64,000 nt of DNA from Xestospongia bergquistia. Taxonomy: Eukaryota; Porifera; Demospongiae; Haplosclerida; Petrosiidae. The notes beneath the pieces are model-generated. The model saw nothing but the letters and a program-made list of their open reading frames with translations, was not told the origin of the DNA and searched no databases. The stretch spans positions 6,962,150-7,026,149 of the forward strand of contig OZ014419.1 in the NCBI GenBank assembly GCA_963965975.1, written 5' to 3'. Each line of letters opens with the position of its first letter. Position 1 is the first letter of the stretch. The translations under genes and the position numbers were made by a program. Positions 24,386-36,914 of this stretch are shown in pieces.

Positions 24386-26286
24386 ATGAAGGTACTTACT
24401 AACCTTCTTCTTTTCTCAGCTCTTGTTGTATTGGTTTTTGCTCAAAACTATAATCGTGATGGTCATCGTCATGGTAGTCAATATAAAAATCATGGTCATA
24501 GATATGGATATCGTCGTGGAGGAAATCGTTATGGAGGAAATCGCTATGGAAGTCGCTATGGATCACATAGAGGTGGATACAGACCAGGAAGTGGTTATGG
24601 AGGATATAACCATGGAAGTGGATATGGATGTAAGTGAAAATTCTAAAAATGATCTAGTGATAATCAATGTTTCATTTCCTACTAGACAAGAGAATTATTT
24701 GCCCCAAGCTCACTGATCCTACTAATGGGAATGTCCAAGTTAGTGGACTCCGTCCTGGGAGCAAAGCTGTCTACAAATGTAATGTGGGGCATGTCCTTGT
24801 TGGAGTAGACACCAGAACATGTCAAAATAATGGAAAATGGTCTGCACAGGCCCCTATCTGCAAGCGTAAGAGTCAACTATCATTACAATGATATGGATAC
24901 TGTATACATCAACAGGTATCAACTGTGGCCCACTTCCTGATATTGCTAATGGTAAAGTAGTCATTGCTCCTGATACTAGACTAGGAAGTACAGCTACTTA
25001 CTCTTGTAATACTGGATTTAACTTAGTTGGAGCAGCTACAAGACAATGCCAGGCTAGTGGACAATGGTCCGGACAAGAGCCAAGTTGTGAACGTAAGTCC
25101 TTAGGTCTAGATAAAATAGCCAACATTTACCTTGATTATTTAATTTTGCAGCTGTTGACTGTGGTACTCTTCCTGACCCCCAAAATGGTTGGGCCCACAT
25201 CAGTCCTAACACTCTCTTGGGAGCTGTTGTCATCTACCGATGCAAACTTGGATTCCAACTCAGTGATCAAGAAAGAAGGTATTGTGAGGCTAATGGACAG
25301 TGGAGTGGTGTTGCTCCTACATGTAATCGTAAGTCAAGCACCTTTTTATGTATCAGTCTAATATTAATTATAATTATTTTGTTAATACAGCAATTAGCTG
25401 TGGCAATCCTCCTACTCCTGATCCTAATGGCAATGTTGTAAGCACTGGTACAAGTCTTGGAGATACAGCAACGTATTATTGTAATGATGGATTTGTTCTT
25501 GAGGGTACTAAAACAATTTATTGCCAAAATAATGGCAAATGGTCTGATGATGCTCCTAAATGCAATCGTGAGTTTGTATCATATTTATGTCAACGAGTCA
25601 TGATCTTCTTCTAGCCATTGACTGTGGAGCTCCTGATCCTGCTGATCCCAATGGTGATCTTAATGTAGATAGAACTACTCTTGGAGGCACAGCTTCCTAT
25701 TCTTGTAATGCTGGTTTTGTTCTGGTTGGTCAGTCTACAGCTACATGCCAATCTAATGGTGAATGGTCTAGTGACGCTCCTGTATGTGAACGTAAGTCTT
25801 TTAAACTACAGTTACTTTATAATATTAACTAATTGTACACTCTAGCTGTTGATTGTGGTAGTCTACCTGCTCCTGAGAATGGAGATGTGTCATTCTATCC
25901 TGGTACTACTTTTCTGTCTACTGCCTCATTTGTTTGTGATAGAGGATTTCGTCTGGTAGGAGATAGATCTCGCACATGTCAGGCTAATGGCCAATGGTCT
26001 GGTCAACAACCTACCTGCCAGAGTAAGACAAAGATGTAATTATTTAAAATTAGCATTCTTCTTTGCAGAAATCAAATGTCCCAAGCTAAGACCACCACAA
26101 TATGGGAAGATTTATACATCTGGATACTATCCTGGTGACTATGCAGCTTATGACTGCAATTATGGATACAAACTTATTGGAAAGCATCGCCGACACTGTC
26201 TTCACAGTGGTAGATGGTCTGGAAGTGATTATGATTGCATAAAAGAGCAGGGCTATGGTTATGACTATGGACATTCAAGTTATTAA
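24386..26286 (+). CDS. Secreted Gly/Tyr-7-sushi protein, copy 3
   Basis: This is the third intact copy, with exons at plus 12068 relative to copy 1 (24386-24629 through 26069-26286) and an unchanged predicted protein. The TATA box is at 24314-24321. Three unaltered proteins in tandem point to recent duplication, homogenisation, or assembly duplication. Confidence 0.85.
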
Positions 26287-28170
26287 GTTACTATAGGACT
26301 ACTTACTAATAATGCATAACAGCTGTTACCATTATTATTATTGTGATTGAATTCTTATGAGTTATAAGAAAAAATTATTTTTTGAGAAAAAAATAAAATG
26401 TATCAATTATATATTGGCTGGAGGATTTAAACAAAATTTAAAAAATCAACTATTAGTAGATCATTTGTAATAACTTCAATGACAAATTTTATTCACATTA
26501 TACTTGTAATAACTAGTCTAAAATATGTAAAAATTATTATTAGCTGATTGGATACCATTTTTATATAGCAAGTTTTGCACACATTAATCAAGTTGAGCAT
26601 GATCAGTATACATCACTTAAAGTAAACATGCTAAGTCATATGGCAAACTGTTTTGGCCAAAAATATACAGTTCCAAGATTAGCACTTAGTACATGCATGC
26701 AGTATAGCTAAGCATATTCCAGCTAGACCCTAACCCTAACCTTAAACCCTAAATTCTAAAAGTGTATGCCTAAACTGCCATGCCCCCTTCCTTTAGTGTT
26801 AAAGCATTCTAGTGCAATTTGCTTCAAATTCTTGCATCATCAATGTGATGTCAGTGATCATATGACCTTGTTGAAAAAGCATGATTGCTATAATTTGACA
26901 CCTATCAGGAATAGCTGATGTATCAAACTTGTTCGTGTATTTGATTTGTAGAAATAATATCTTGTGTACTAGCAGTAAAAGAATAGTCATAATTATGTAT
27001 AACCTGTTGCTTGAGTTTAATTTTATCACTTCAAACACAGACTGTTTGTTGCTTGAGTTTAATCTTCAACACAGACTGTTTTATAACAAATGTAACATTA
27101 AGAATAGTAGTTTTTAGTCTTGGAATTATCATGGTTTCGTATTTCTGACTATTTTATCACAAATTAATGTGTCATGTGACCATCAGCTACTCATCTGTGA
27201 CTCTTAGTTATATGATTGGATGGAGTTGACATGTTGACCAATAATTTGAAATGAATGCACCAGTCTGGGGACAAGACTAGTGTGCTAAGCATGTTCAATT
27301 AACTATGTTTTATACTGGTCATATATGACACACCATTAGTACATCCTAAGCAGTGAGCACTTATGTGTGATATTTAGGTTTAGGGATGAGAATACAGCAC
27401 CCATTAATTAAAATGAGCATGCTAAGTACAAAATGATCAATTGAAGCATGGTCAGTACAAAATAATTAATTGAGCATGCTCAGTACACATTAATTATAGT
27501 GAGCATGCTCAGTACAAAATAATTAAATTGAGCATGCTCAGTACACATTAATTATAGTGAGCATGCTCAGTACAAAATAATTAAATTGAGCCTGCTCAGT
27601 ATATTTTAATTATAGTGAGCATGCTCAGTACACATTAATTATAGTGAGCATGCTCAGTACAAAATAATTAAATTGAGCATGCTCAGTACACATTAATTAT
27701 AGTGAGCATGCTCATAAACAAGATTAATACAATACTACTACTTTTAATTTGACATATTGGATATTATGTGTGTCTGTCTGTTTAGATCATTTGTTCATCC
27801 TTTGTGCATATCATCCATTGACCATTATTACACCAATTGTTCATTAATTCATCCATCCATTCATCCAATAAAGTATATTATTTGTACAAGTTTGGAATTA
27901 ATTTACTATACCTTATTTGTTCCTATATATTATACAATGACTAGTGACTATTGAAATCTAATAATGTCTATGTTTTTTTATATTTTGGCAAACATGTATG
28001 ATCTTATGTTATTGTCATTCTTGTGTCTATTGCAAATTAAATACAAGTCTAAACAAACAGACCATAATATCATTATTATACTGAAAGCTCAATTGTTGTT
28101 GTGGGGAGCATTAAAGGATTAGACTCCAGACAAATGGATTTAAAAATAAACATAAATAGTTTCAGAGGGA
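26287..28170. other. Spacer with the longest palindrome array, then unique sequence
   Basis: The first 1.1 kb matches units 1 and 2. The array at 27415-27715 follows, then unique AT-rich sequence leads to the TATA box at 28171. A CATCCATTCATCC-type run lies near 27850. No gene is seen. Confidence 0.5.
27415..27715. repeat. Palindromic satellite array, GAGCATGCTC core (unit 3, full length)
   Basis: Eight perfect and three degenerate GAGCATGCTC copies alternate between the two linker types. This array is longer than those at 15346-15548 and 21380-21582 and runs into unique DNA, so it is probably the original, with the other two cut at the duplication joint. Confidence 0.85.
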
Positions 28171-28178
28171 TATAAAGG
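28171..28178 (+). promoter_or_regulatory. TATA box (TATAAAGG) of the 16-sushi gene
   Basis: The box lies 71 nt before the ATG at 28242. The upstream in-frame ATG at 28188 is only 17 nt from the box, so it should lie outside the transcript. Confidence 0.6.
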
Positions 28179-28241
28179 AAACTAAAATTGAGAAGAAACT
28201 ACAATCACTCCCATATCAATTTTTATTTGTCACTTCTTGCA

Positions 28242-31200
28242 ATGAGGGTATTTGTAGGACTTCTTTTCATTGTCACCCTTCTAGGGGTAGCTCTTTGTCA
28301 AGACAATGACCAGGAGAATTATCGTGGAAGTCAACAAAGCAGAAGCCGTTATGGAAGTCGTTATGGCTATGGAGGACCTAGCTATCGTCGAGGAGGTGGA
28401 CACCAACGTGGCAGTAGGTACAGACAGGGTGGTCATTACCATGATGGCTACAGACGTAAGTACATCTAGTTATTAATTATTTTCGTCTACTTAAATGTTT
28501 TTCTTTAGACAAGAAAGTCTTTTGTCCTAAACTCTCTAATCCTGCCAATGGTAATGTGACAGTCAGTGGACGCTATCCTGGAGACAAAGCTGTCTACAAA
28601 TGTAGTGTTGGATATGTCCTTGTTGGATTGGACATCAGAAAATGTTTAAGTGATGGAAAGTGGTCTGGAGAAGCCCCAATCTGCAAACGTTAGTCATCAA
28701 TTATGTAACATAAACAAGGTATTATTTATGTATGCACACACACACACACAAACATAGGTATTGACTGTGGTCCACTTCCTGATATTGCTAATGGTAAAGT
28801 AGACATTGCTCCTGATACTAGACTTGGAAGTACAGCTACTTACTCTTGTAATGCTGGATTTAACATAGTTGGATCAGCTACAAGACAATGCCAGGCTAGT
28901 GGACAGTGGTCCGGACAAGAGCCAAGTTGTGAACGTAAGTACTTTAGGCTAATACAAAATTATGTTACAATCACATTTTAGCTGTTGATTGTGGTCCCCT
29001 TCCTAATCTTCCTAATGGATGGATCCACATCAGTCCTGACACTCTATTAGGAGCTGTGGCCATTCACAAATGTAAACTTGGTTATGTACTTCATGGAAAT
29101 GAGAGGAGGTATTGTCAGGAAGATGGAAATTGGGATGGTACTGTTCCTATCTGTCAACGTAAGTTGAAATTACTGTTATGATAATTATAAAGTTGTTACA
29201 GCAATTGATTGTGGACCTCAGCCCACTCCTGATCCAAATGGTAAAATTGAAAGTACTCAGGGTACTTCTCTTGGAGATCAAACCACTTATGTTTGCAATG
29301 ATGGCTATTTTCTTGAAGGAACAAAAAAAATCTATTGTCAAAATGATGGTAAATATTCTGATGATGCTCCTAAATGTAAACGTAAGTTTGGATAACAAAC
29401 CTACAATAATATCAACTTTAAATATAGGTATTGACTGTGGTGATCTTTCTGATATTCCTAATGGCAATGTTGTCATTGCTCCTGATACAAGTCTTGGAAG
29501 TACAGCTACTTACTCTTGTGATGCTGGATTTAATCTAGTTGGAGAGGATACCAGGACATGTCAGACTAATGGAGAGTGGTCTGGAGAAGAACCTAGTTGT
29601 GCACGTAAGTTATTTATTCCTTAATATAAAAGATATAATGATGATTTTATCACTTTAGCTGTTAACTGTGGTGATCTCTCTGATCCTGGAAATGGTTGGG
29701 TACACATTTCTCCTGACACACTTTTGGGAGCAGTGGCCATTTATAGATGTAAACTTGGTTATGAATTAAGTGGTGATGAGAGGAGGCACTGTCAGACAGA
29801 TGGTACTTGGGGACCCAGTCCTGCTCCTACGTGTCAACGTGAGTCCTCTCTATACTCTTCTGTAATAATATGTTATTTTACAGCAATTTCCTGTGGAAAT
29901 CCTCCCACTCCTGATCCTAACGGCAGTGTTGAAAGTACTGGTACAATTCTTAGAAATACAGCAACTTACTCATGCAATGATGGATTTTTTCTTGAGGGAA
30001 CAATGACAATTTATTGCCAAAATGATGGCACATGGTCTGATGATGCTCCTAAATGCATTCGTATGTATTTTCACATTATCATATTATAATAAACAACTTT
30101 AAATATATAGGTATTGACTGTGGTGATCTTTCTGATATTCCTAATGGCAATGTTGTCATTGCTCCTGATACAAGTCTTGGAAGTACAGCTACTTACTCTT
30201 GTGATGCTGGATTTAATCTAGTTGGAGAGGATACCAGGACATGTCAGACTAATGGAGAGTGGTCTGGAGAAGAACCTAGTTGTGCACGTAAGTTATTTGT
30301 TCCTTAATATAGAAGATATAATGATGATTTTATCACTTCAGCTGTTAACTGTGGTGATCTTTCTGATCCTGGAAATGGTTGGGTACACATTTCTCCTGAC
30401 ACACTTTTGGGAGCAGTGGCCATTTATAGATGTAAACTTGGTTATGAATTAAATGGTGATGAGAGGAGGCACTGTCAGACAGATGGTACTTGGGGACCCA
30501 GTCCTGCTCCTACGTGTCAACGTGAGTCCTCTCTATACTCTTCTGTAATAATATGTTATTTTACAGCAATTTCCTGTGGAAATCCTCCCACTCCTGATCC
30601 TAACGGCAGTGTTGAAAGTACTGGTACAATTCTTAGAAATACAGCAACTTACTCGTGCAATGATGGATTTTTTCTTGAGGGAACAATGACAATTTATTGC
30701 CAAAATGATGGCACATGGTCTGATGATGCTCCTAAATGCATTCGTATGTATTTTCACATTATCATATTATAATAAACAACTTTAAATATATAGGTATTGA
30801 CTGTGGTGATCTTTCTGATATTCCTAATGGCAATGTTGTCATTGCTCCTGATACAAGTCTTGGAAGTACAGCTACTTACTCTTGTGATGCTGGATTTAAT
30901 CTAGTTGGAGAGGATACCAGGACATGTCAGACTAATGGAGAGTGGTCTGGAGAAGAACCTAGTTGTGCACGTAAGTTATTTGTTCCTTAATATAAAAGAT
31001 ATAATGATGATTTTATCACTTCAGCTGTTAACTGTGGTGATCTTTCTGATCCTGGAAATGGTTGGGTACACATTTCTCCTGACACACTTTTGGGAGCAGT
31101 GGCCATTTATAGATGTAAACTTGGTTATGAATTAAATGGTGATGAGAGGAGGCACTGTCAGACAGATGGTACTTGGGGACCCAGTCCTGCTCCTACATGT

Positions 31201-32155
31201 CAACGTGAGTCCTCTCTATACTCTTCTGTAATAATATGTTATTTTACAGCAATTTCCTGTGGAAATCCTCCCACTCCTGATCCTAACGGCAGTGTTGAAA
31301 GTACTGGTACAATTCTTAGAAATACAGCAACTTACTCGTGCAATGATGGATTTTTTCTTGAGGGAACAATGACAATTTATTGCCAAAATGATGGCACATG
31401 GTCTGATGATGCTCCTAAATGCAATCGTGAGTTTGTATCATATTTATGTCAATTATTCACAATCTTCATATAGCTGTAAGATGTGGAAATCCTGATCCTG
31501 CTGATCCCAATGGTGATCTTAATGTAGATAGAACTACTCTTGGAGGCAAAGCTTCCTATTCTTGTAATGCCGGGTATAATCTGGTTGGTGAGGCAGTAGC
31601 TACATGTCAATCTAATGGTGAATGGTCTAGTGAACGTCCTACATGTGAACGTAAGTCATTTAAAGTTTATTATACAATCATGTTTTTATTGTGATATCAC
31701 ACTTTCTACATACAGCTGTTGACTGTGGTATTTTACCTTCTCCTAAACACGGAGCTGTGTTTTTCTATCCTGGTACTACCTTGTCCTCTATTGCAAGTTT
31801 TGCTTGTAGGAGAGGATTCCGATTAGTTGGAAGTAAAGTTCGCAGATGTCAGACAAATGGAAAATGGTCAGGAGAACAACCAGTCTGCAAGAGTAAGACA
31901 TGAGCTATCAAATGATTCTTTTCATTTATCATTTTAGAAATCTCATGTCCTAAGCTTGAACCACCAAAATATGGAAAGATCTATGTATCTGGTAATTATC
32001 CAGGTGATTATGCCATCTATGACTGTGTCTATGGATACAAAATTATTGGAAAGCGTCGTCGAGTCTGTCTTTACACTGGTAGCTGGTCTGGAAGTGTTAC
32101 TGACTGTGCTAAAGATGACAGCTATGGTGGTGACTATGGATATCATTCTAACTAA
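28242..32155 (+). CDS. Secreted Gly/Tyr-16-sushi protein
   Basis: Seventeen exons join in frame to 1033 residues: 28242-28455, 28509-28688, 28758-28934, 28982-29158, 29202-29381, 29428-29604, 29659-29838, 29884-30060, 30111-30287, 30342-30521, 30567-30743, 30794-30970, 31025-31204, 31250-31426, 31474-31650, 31716-31892, 31938-32155. Exon 1 encodes a signal peptide (VFVGLLFIVTLLGVALC) and an Arg/Gly/Tyr-rich part; each other exon is one sushi. The order is one N-terminal sushi, four three-sushi cassettes and three C-terminal sushi, ending in a Tyr/Gly tail. Cassettes 2-4 are nearly identical to one another, including their introns. All introns are phase 1. There is no membrane segment; ligand and function are unknown. 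Confidence 0.87.
29428..31476 (+). repeat. Intragenic tandem repeat, three 683-bp units (three sushi exons each)
   Basis: Units start at 29428, 30111 and 30794, with introns as well as exons nearly identical. The last unit ends CAATCGTGAG where the first two end CATTCGTATG; that ending also occurs at the same position in the related genes, so the third unit keeps the ancestral 3' joint. Confidence 0.92.
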
Positions 32156-33175
32156 AGATGGAATTAAGTTGTCAATTCCTCAATCTCTTAAACGGAATAA
32201 CTTATAGTTATTTATGATTAATTAAATAACTATTATTTACTTATGATTAATTTAATAATTGTGATTATTTATGATCAATTTGTCAATATTTATTACATTG
32301 TAACTATTATTTTCTTGGCTTCAATTTGTTCATAATAATAATCCTAACACCAAAATTATATAGACACTTCCTGAATATTACATTTAGTAAGTAGTAAGTT
32401 ATGACATCATTGTTAACAAGAACTCAACAAGATAACTTGACTAAAAGAAATTTGAAAAAATAATGTTATTTGGAAACATTGCAGACAAAGTCATGTGCTT
32501 AGTGGTAATAATATTTAAGCACCAGCCAAAAGATTTGTGCCCAAAAGTTCAATCTAGTAACTTTAGTCGGAGTAGTCATTCAATAAATAACTTCTTTTAC
32601 TCATCATAGTCAATGACCCTTCTGTTTACAATAAAGATTAGAGACACGCCTTATGACTACCTACTTCCCCCAAGCTCTCTGGGTGGATTATCATTAGCCC
32701 CTACATGCAAACATTATTGTTGGATGATTTGACTACAAACCTTTTGTAATCAAAATTTCAACCCAAACATATTTTATTTTAATTGATTAACTTAAAGTCA
32801 AAAGCAATAATTTATATCATGAAAGATGGCTACTGTATATGTTACCAATAAATTGATTAATAAAGATTTATACACAAGAAATAATGCATAAGTAAGTAAA
32901 AGATAAAATAGTGAATGGACAAAGAATATTACTGCCAACTTGTGTTCTTCAGACTTCAGACAGAAGAAGGAAGTCATATACATTCATGTATAGAGAAAGC
33001 ATTTTCATTCCAGACATATCTACTTAAAGTTCTAAAGTAGTTTGTCTAAGACAAATGGTATGAAAGTCTAAACTATTACATATGTATGTTGCTACACACA
33101 ATGACAAGGTTATTGTTGTCTGTGAGTCATAATTCTTAACTACAAAGTCTTTCATTTTAAAAGGAGCAGGGCAAG
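32156..33175. other. Intergenic region, no gene recognised
   Basis: This AT-rich spacer separates the 16-sushi and 10-sushi Gly/Tyr genes. It holds repeated TTTATGATTAATT motifs near 32210-32270 and no convincing exon or RNA. Confidence 0.45.
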
Positions 33176-33183
33176 TATAAAAG
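33176..33183 (+). promoter_or_regulatory. TATA box (TATAAAAG)
   Basis: The box lies 53 nt upstream of the ATG at 33229. Confidence 0.65.
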
Positions 33184-33228
33184 AGCAATTTCAAAAGTTG
33201 CATTATCAAGTGATAGATATCTCTCAAT

Positions 33229-35747
33229 ATGAAGGTTTTATCAGGACTTTTTTTATTTGTTGTCCTCCTTGGAACAGCTCTCTCTCAGCATCGTGGTGGA
33301 AACTATCGTGGTCCTGGGTATCAAAATGGAAACCGTTATGGAAATCGCTATGGAAGTAGATATGGAGGCAATTATGGACCAGGTTATCGTCAAGGAAGTG
33401 GATACCAACGTGGTAGCAATTATGGATGTAAGTACATCTAGTTATTACTATTGTCTACTTAAATGTTTTTCTTTAGACAAGAAAATCCTCTGCCCTAAAA
33501 TCCCTGCTCCTGCCAATGGTGATGTCAAAGTCGATGGACGCTATCCTGGAGACAAAGCTGTCTACAAATGTAATGTTGGATATGTCCTTGTTGGATTGGA
33601 TACCAGAAAATGTTTAAGTGATGGAAAGTGGTCTGGAGAAGCCCCAATCTGCAAACGTTAGTCATCATTTATGTAATATAAACAAGGTATTATTTATGTA
33701 TGCACACATACAAACATAGGTATTGACTGTGGTCTACTTCCTGATATTGCTAATGGTAAAGTAGCCATTGCTCCTGATACTAGACTAGGAAGTACAGCTA
33801 CTTACTCTTGTAATGCTGGATTTAACTTAGTTGGAGCAGCTACAAGACAGTGTCAAGCTAACGGAGAGTGGTCTGGACAAGAGCCAAGTTGTGAACGTAA
33901 GTACTTTAGGCTAATACAAAATTATGTTACAATCACATTTTAGCTGTTGATTGTGGTCCCCTTCCTAATCTTCCTAATGGATGGGTCCACATCAGTCCTG
34001 ATACTCTATTAGGAGCTGTGGCCATTCACAAATGTAAACTTGGTTATGTACTTCATGGAAATGAGAGGAGGTATTGTCAGGAAGATGGAAATTGGGATGG
34101 TACTGTTCCTATCTGTCAACGTAAGTTGAAATTACTGTTATGATAATTATAAAGTTGTTATAGCAATTGATTGTGGACCTCAGCCCACTCCTGATCCAAA
34201 TGGTAAAATTGAAAGTACCCAGGGTACTTCTCTTGGAGACCAAACCACTTATGTTTGCAATCCTGGCTTTTTTCTTAAAGGAACAAAAACAATCTATTGT
34301 CAAAATGATGGTAAATATTCTGATGATGCTCCTAAATGTAAACGTAAGTTTTGATAACAAACCTACGGTTAAAATCAACTTTCTTATAAGGTATTGACTG
34401 TGGTGATCTTTCTGATATTCCTGATGGCAATGTTGTCATTGCTCCTGATACAAGACTTGGAAGTACAGCTACTTACTCTTGTGATGCTGGATTTAATCTA
34501 GTTGGAGAGGATACCAGGACATGTCAGACTAATGGAGAGTGGTCTGGAGAAGAACCTAGTTGTGCACGTAAGTTATTTATTATAAAAGACATACTGCTGA
34601 CTTCATCTCTTCAGCTGTTAACTGTGGCAATCTTCCTGATCCTGAAAATGGTTGGGTACACATTGCACCTCACACACTTTTGGGAGCAGTAGCTGTTTAT
34701 AGATGTAAACTTGGTTTTGAATTAAGTGGTGATGACATAAGGTACTGTCAGACAGATGGTACTTGGGGACCCAGTCCTGCTCCTACCTGTGAACGTAAGT
34801 CTATCTCACAAAAGTTCCATAATATTATGTTATTTTACAGCAATTGACTGTGGCAATCCTCCCACTCCTGATTCTAATGGCAATGTTGTAAGCACTGGTA
34901 CTAGTCTTGGAGATACAGCAACTTACTCTTGCAATGATGGATTTGTTCTTGAAGGTACTACAACAATTTATTGCCAAAATGATGGCAAATGGTCTGATGA
35001 TGCTCCTAAATGCAATCGTGAGTTTTTATCATGCTTCTATCAATCATTATAATCTTCATCTAGCCATTGACTGTGGAGCTCCTGATCCTGCTGATCCCAA
35101 TGGTGATCTTAATGTAGATAGAACTACTCTTGGAGGCACAGCTTCCTATTCTTGTAATAGTGGTTTTGTTCTGGTTGGTGAGGCAGTAGCTACATGTCAA
35201 TCCAATGGTGAATGGTCTAGTGAAGCTCCTACATGTGAACGTAAGTCTACATTTACAACTTTAATAAATAATAATCATATCTTGCAGCTGTTGATTGTGG
35301 CAGTATACCTGCTCCTAAGAATGGAGATGTATTTTTCTATCCTGGTACTACATTTACTTCTGCTGCCACATTTTTCTGCAATAGAGGATTCCGTCTGGTT
35401 GGAAATAAAGTTCGCAGATGTCAGGCCAATGGAAAATGGTCAGGACAACAACCAATTTGCGATAGTAAGACTCTTGAAAGTCATTTGGCTTTTATTATTT
35501 TCTTACTTTAGAAATCTCATGTCCTAAGCTTGAACCACCAAAATATGGAAAGATCTATGTGTCTGGTAATTATCCAGGTGATCATGCCATCTATGACTGT
35601 GTCTATGGATACAAAATTGTTGGAAAGCGTCGTCGAGTCTGTCTTTACACTGGTAGCTGGTCTGGAAGTAATACTGACTGTACTAAAGATGACAGCTATG
35701 GTGGTGACTATGGCTATGGATATCGTACCCATGATCGATATGACTAA
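33229..35747 (+). CDS. Secreted Gly/Tyr-10-sushi protein
   Basis: Eleven exons join in frame to 678 residues: 33229-33427, 33477-33656, 33720-33896, 33944-34120, 34164-34343, 34391-34567, 34615-34794, 34841-35017, 35064-35240, 35288-35464, 35512-35747. Exon 1 encodes a signal peptide (LSGLFLFVVLLGTALS) and a Tyr/Gly/Arg-rich segment with GNRYGNRYGSRYGG repeats. Exons 2-11 are one sushi each: one N-terminal, two three-sushi cassettes, three C-terminal. The last exon adds a Tyr/Gly tail (DDSYGGDYGYGYR). Its domains match the 16-sushi gene in order, which shows the two differ mainly by cassette number. It is predicted to be secreted, with unknown function. Confidence 0.87.
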
Positions 35748-36851
35748 TTTAAACACAGAAATTTCCTTGGATGTTTGAACTTAATTGATTATTTATAAAT
35801 GCATCATATTAATTTAAGTTAATATATTAGAAAAAAGTTTAATCACATTCATTGTGTTTAATTTTCTGAATATTGTTTTCTATTAATAAGCTATTAACTA
35901 TCACATTTTTGATACTAACCATCAAAATTAAGAGGTCAATAATTACATTTACTCAATACTATCAAATATAAATGTAAAAAAACTGTCTAGTGAATAGAAT
36001 AATGTATATTATATATTTTTTCATATGATATATTTTCTAGTTTTAGTTGTAGTTACTATTATATACAGAATTCTCTTATATTAGTATCCCACTTGCAAAT
36101 ACAACAAGTTTATGTTTTGATTTCACAAAAGATTGAAGTGGATACATATATCATCTTTTTCATATCACTATTAAATTATAAACATATAGTCTCAACTACA
36201 TACAATTTCTGTCACTAAGTTTAACAGCCAGGTCATTCAACAACTGATAAATAATGGTTGTGCATACAAATACTCCAACTATATATAAAACCATAACAAC
36301 CAACATAAAGTTAATAGAATAGATAAAAACCATTGCTAGAAGTTAAAAATATTGTGGGTGCCTAGGGTGCCCCACAAGATCTCAAACTGCAAGTAGAAGA
36401 GAAATAAATAGGAGTTTGGCAAGACAAATAAGATTATAATTAATTGAACGTGTTAGTTTGTAAGTATCAATGGAGACACCATGTCTCAACTTCTCAGTAG
36501 TTCATAACTAGTGATGAACTCCTCATGAACTCACACTTATACTTTATTTTATACCAATCTTATTTAAAAATGTTTTGACCTCCATATGTTATTTGCTCTG
36601 TCTGCAGACAGTCTGTCTCTATTAGACTGCATTAGTATTTCTTAAGTCAAAGTGGATAAATAGATTTGCAAATATACATTTCAACATATGACACCACCTC
36701 TCCTTTACTTAAGGTTATAGAGGATGAAAGGATGGGTGGGTAATGTTGATATGAGGTGGTATGTATTCCAAATGGATCAATATTAAAGTTACCACAAGAC
36801 AGACAAAACAAGGCACAAGCTTTACCACACTATAAACAAATTGCATTTAAA
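35748..36851. other. Intergenic region, no gene recognised
   Basis: This AT-rich spacer contains no exon with sushi signature and no RNA gene that I can support. A GTGCCTAGGGTGCCCCAC segment near 36357-36374 is GC-rich against its surroundings but unexplained. Confidence 0.4.
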
Positions 36852-36859
36852 TATAAAAG
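36852..36859 (+). promoter_or_regulatory. TATA box (TATAAAAG)
   Basis: The box lies 63 nt upstream of the chosen ATG at 36915. The longer ORF from 36756 would start upstream of this box and is therefore unlikely. Confidence 0.65.
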
Positions 36860-36914
36860 AGAGCAAAGGAACGCAACAGATGTACAATTCTTAATCTTCT
36901 CATTCTTGCTTACT

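Larger units (their letters stand above)
9515..27545 (+). repeat. Tandem triplication of a 6034-bp unit
   Basis: Units start near 9515, 15549 and 21583, and matching features are spaced exactly 6034 bp apart. Each unit runs from the last bases of exon 6 of the 10-sushi gene, through its exons 7-10, a 1.3-kb spacer, a complete 7-sushi gene, and a 1.1-kb spacer ending in an array of GAGCATGCTC palindromes. Units 2 and 3 share single-base changes against unit 1 (for example CAACGTGATGG to CAACATGATGG), so one of them arose after the first duplication. The third unit fades into a longer, probably original, palindrome array at 27415-27715. Confidence 0.92.

Noticed and set aside
28188-28241. Upstream in-frame ATG for the 16-sushi gene
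   Set aside because: It lies 17 nt from the TATA box, before the likely transcription start, and would put a non-signal extension before a good signal peptide.
36756-36914. Upstream in-frame ATG for the His/Gly-rich sushi gene
   Set aside because: The extension runs through the TATA box at 36852-36859, so it cannot belong to the same transcript.
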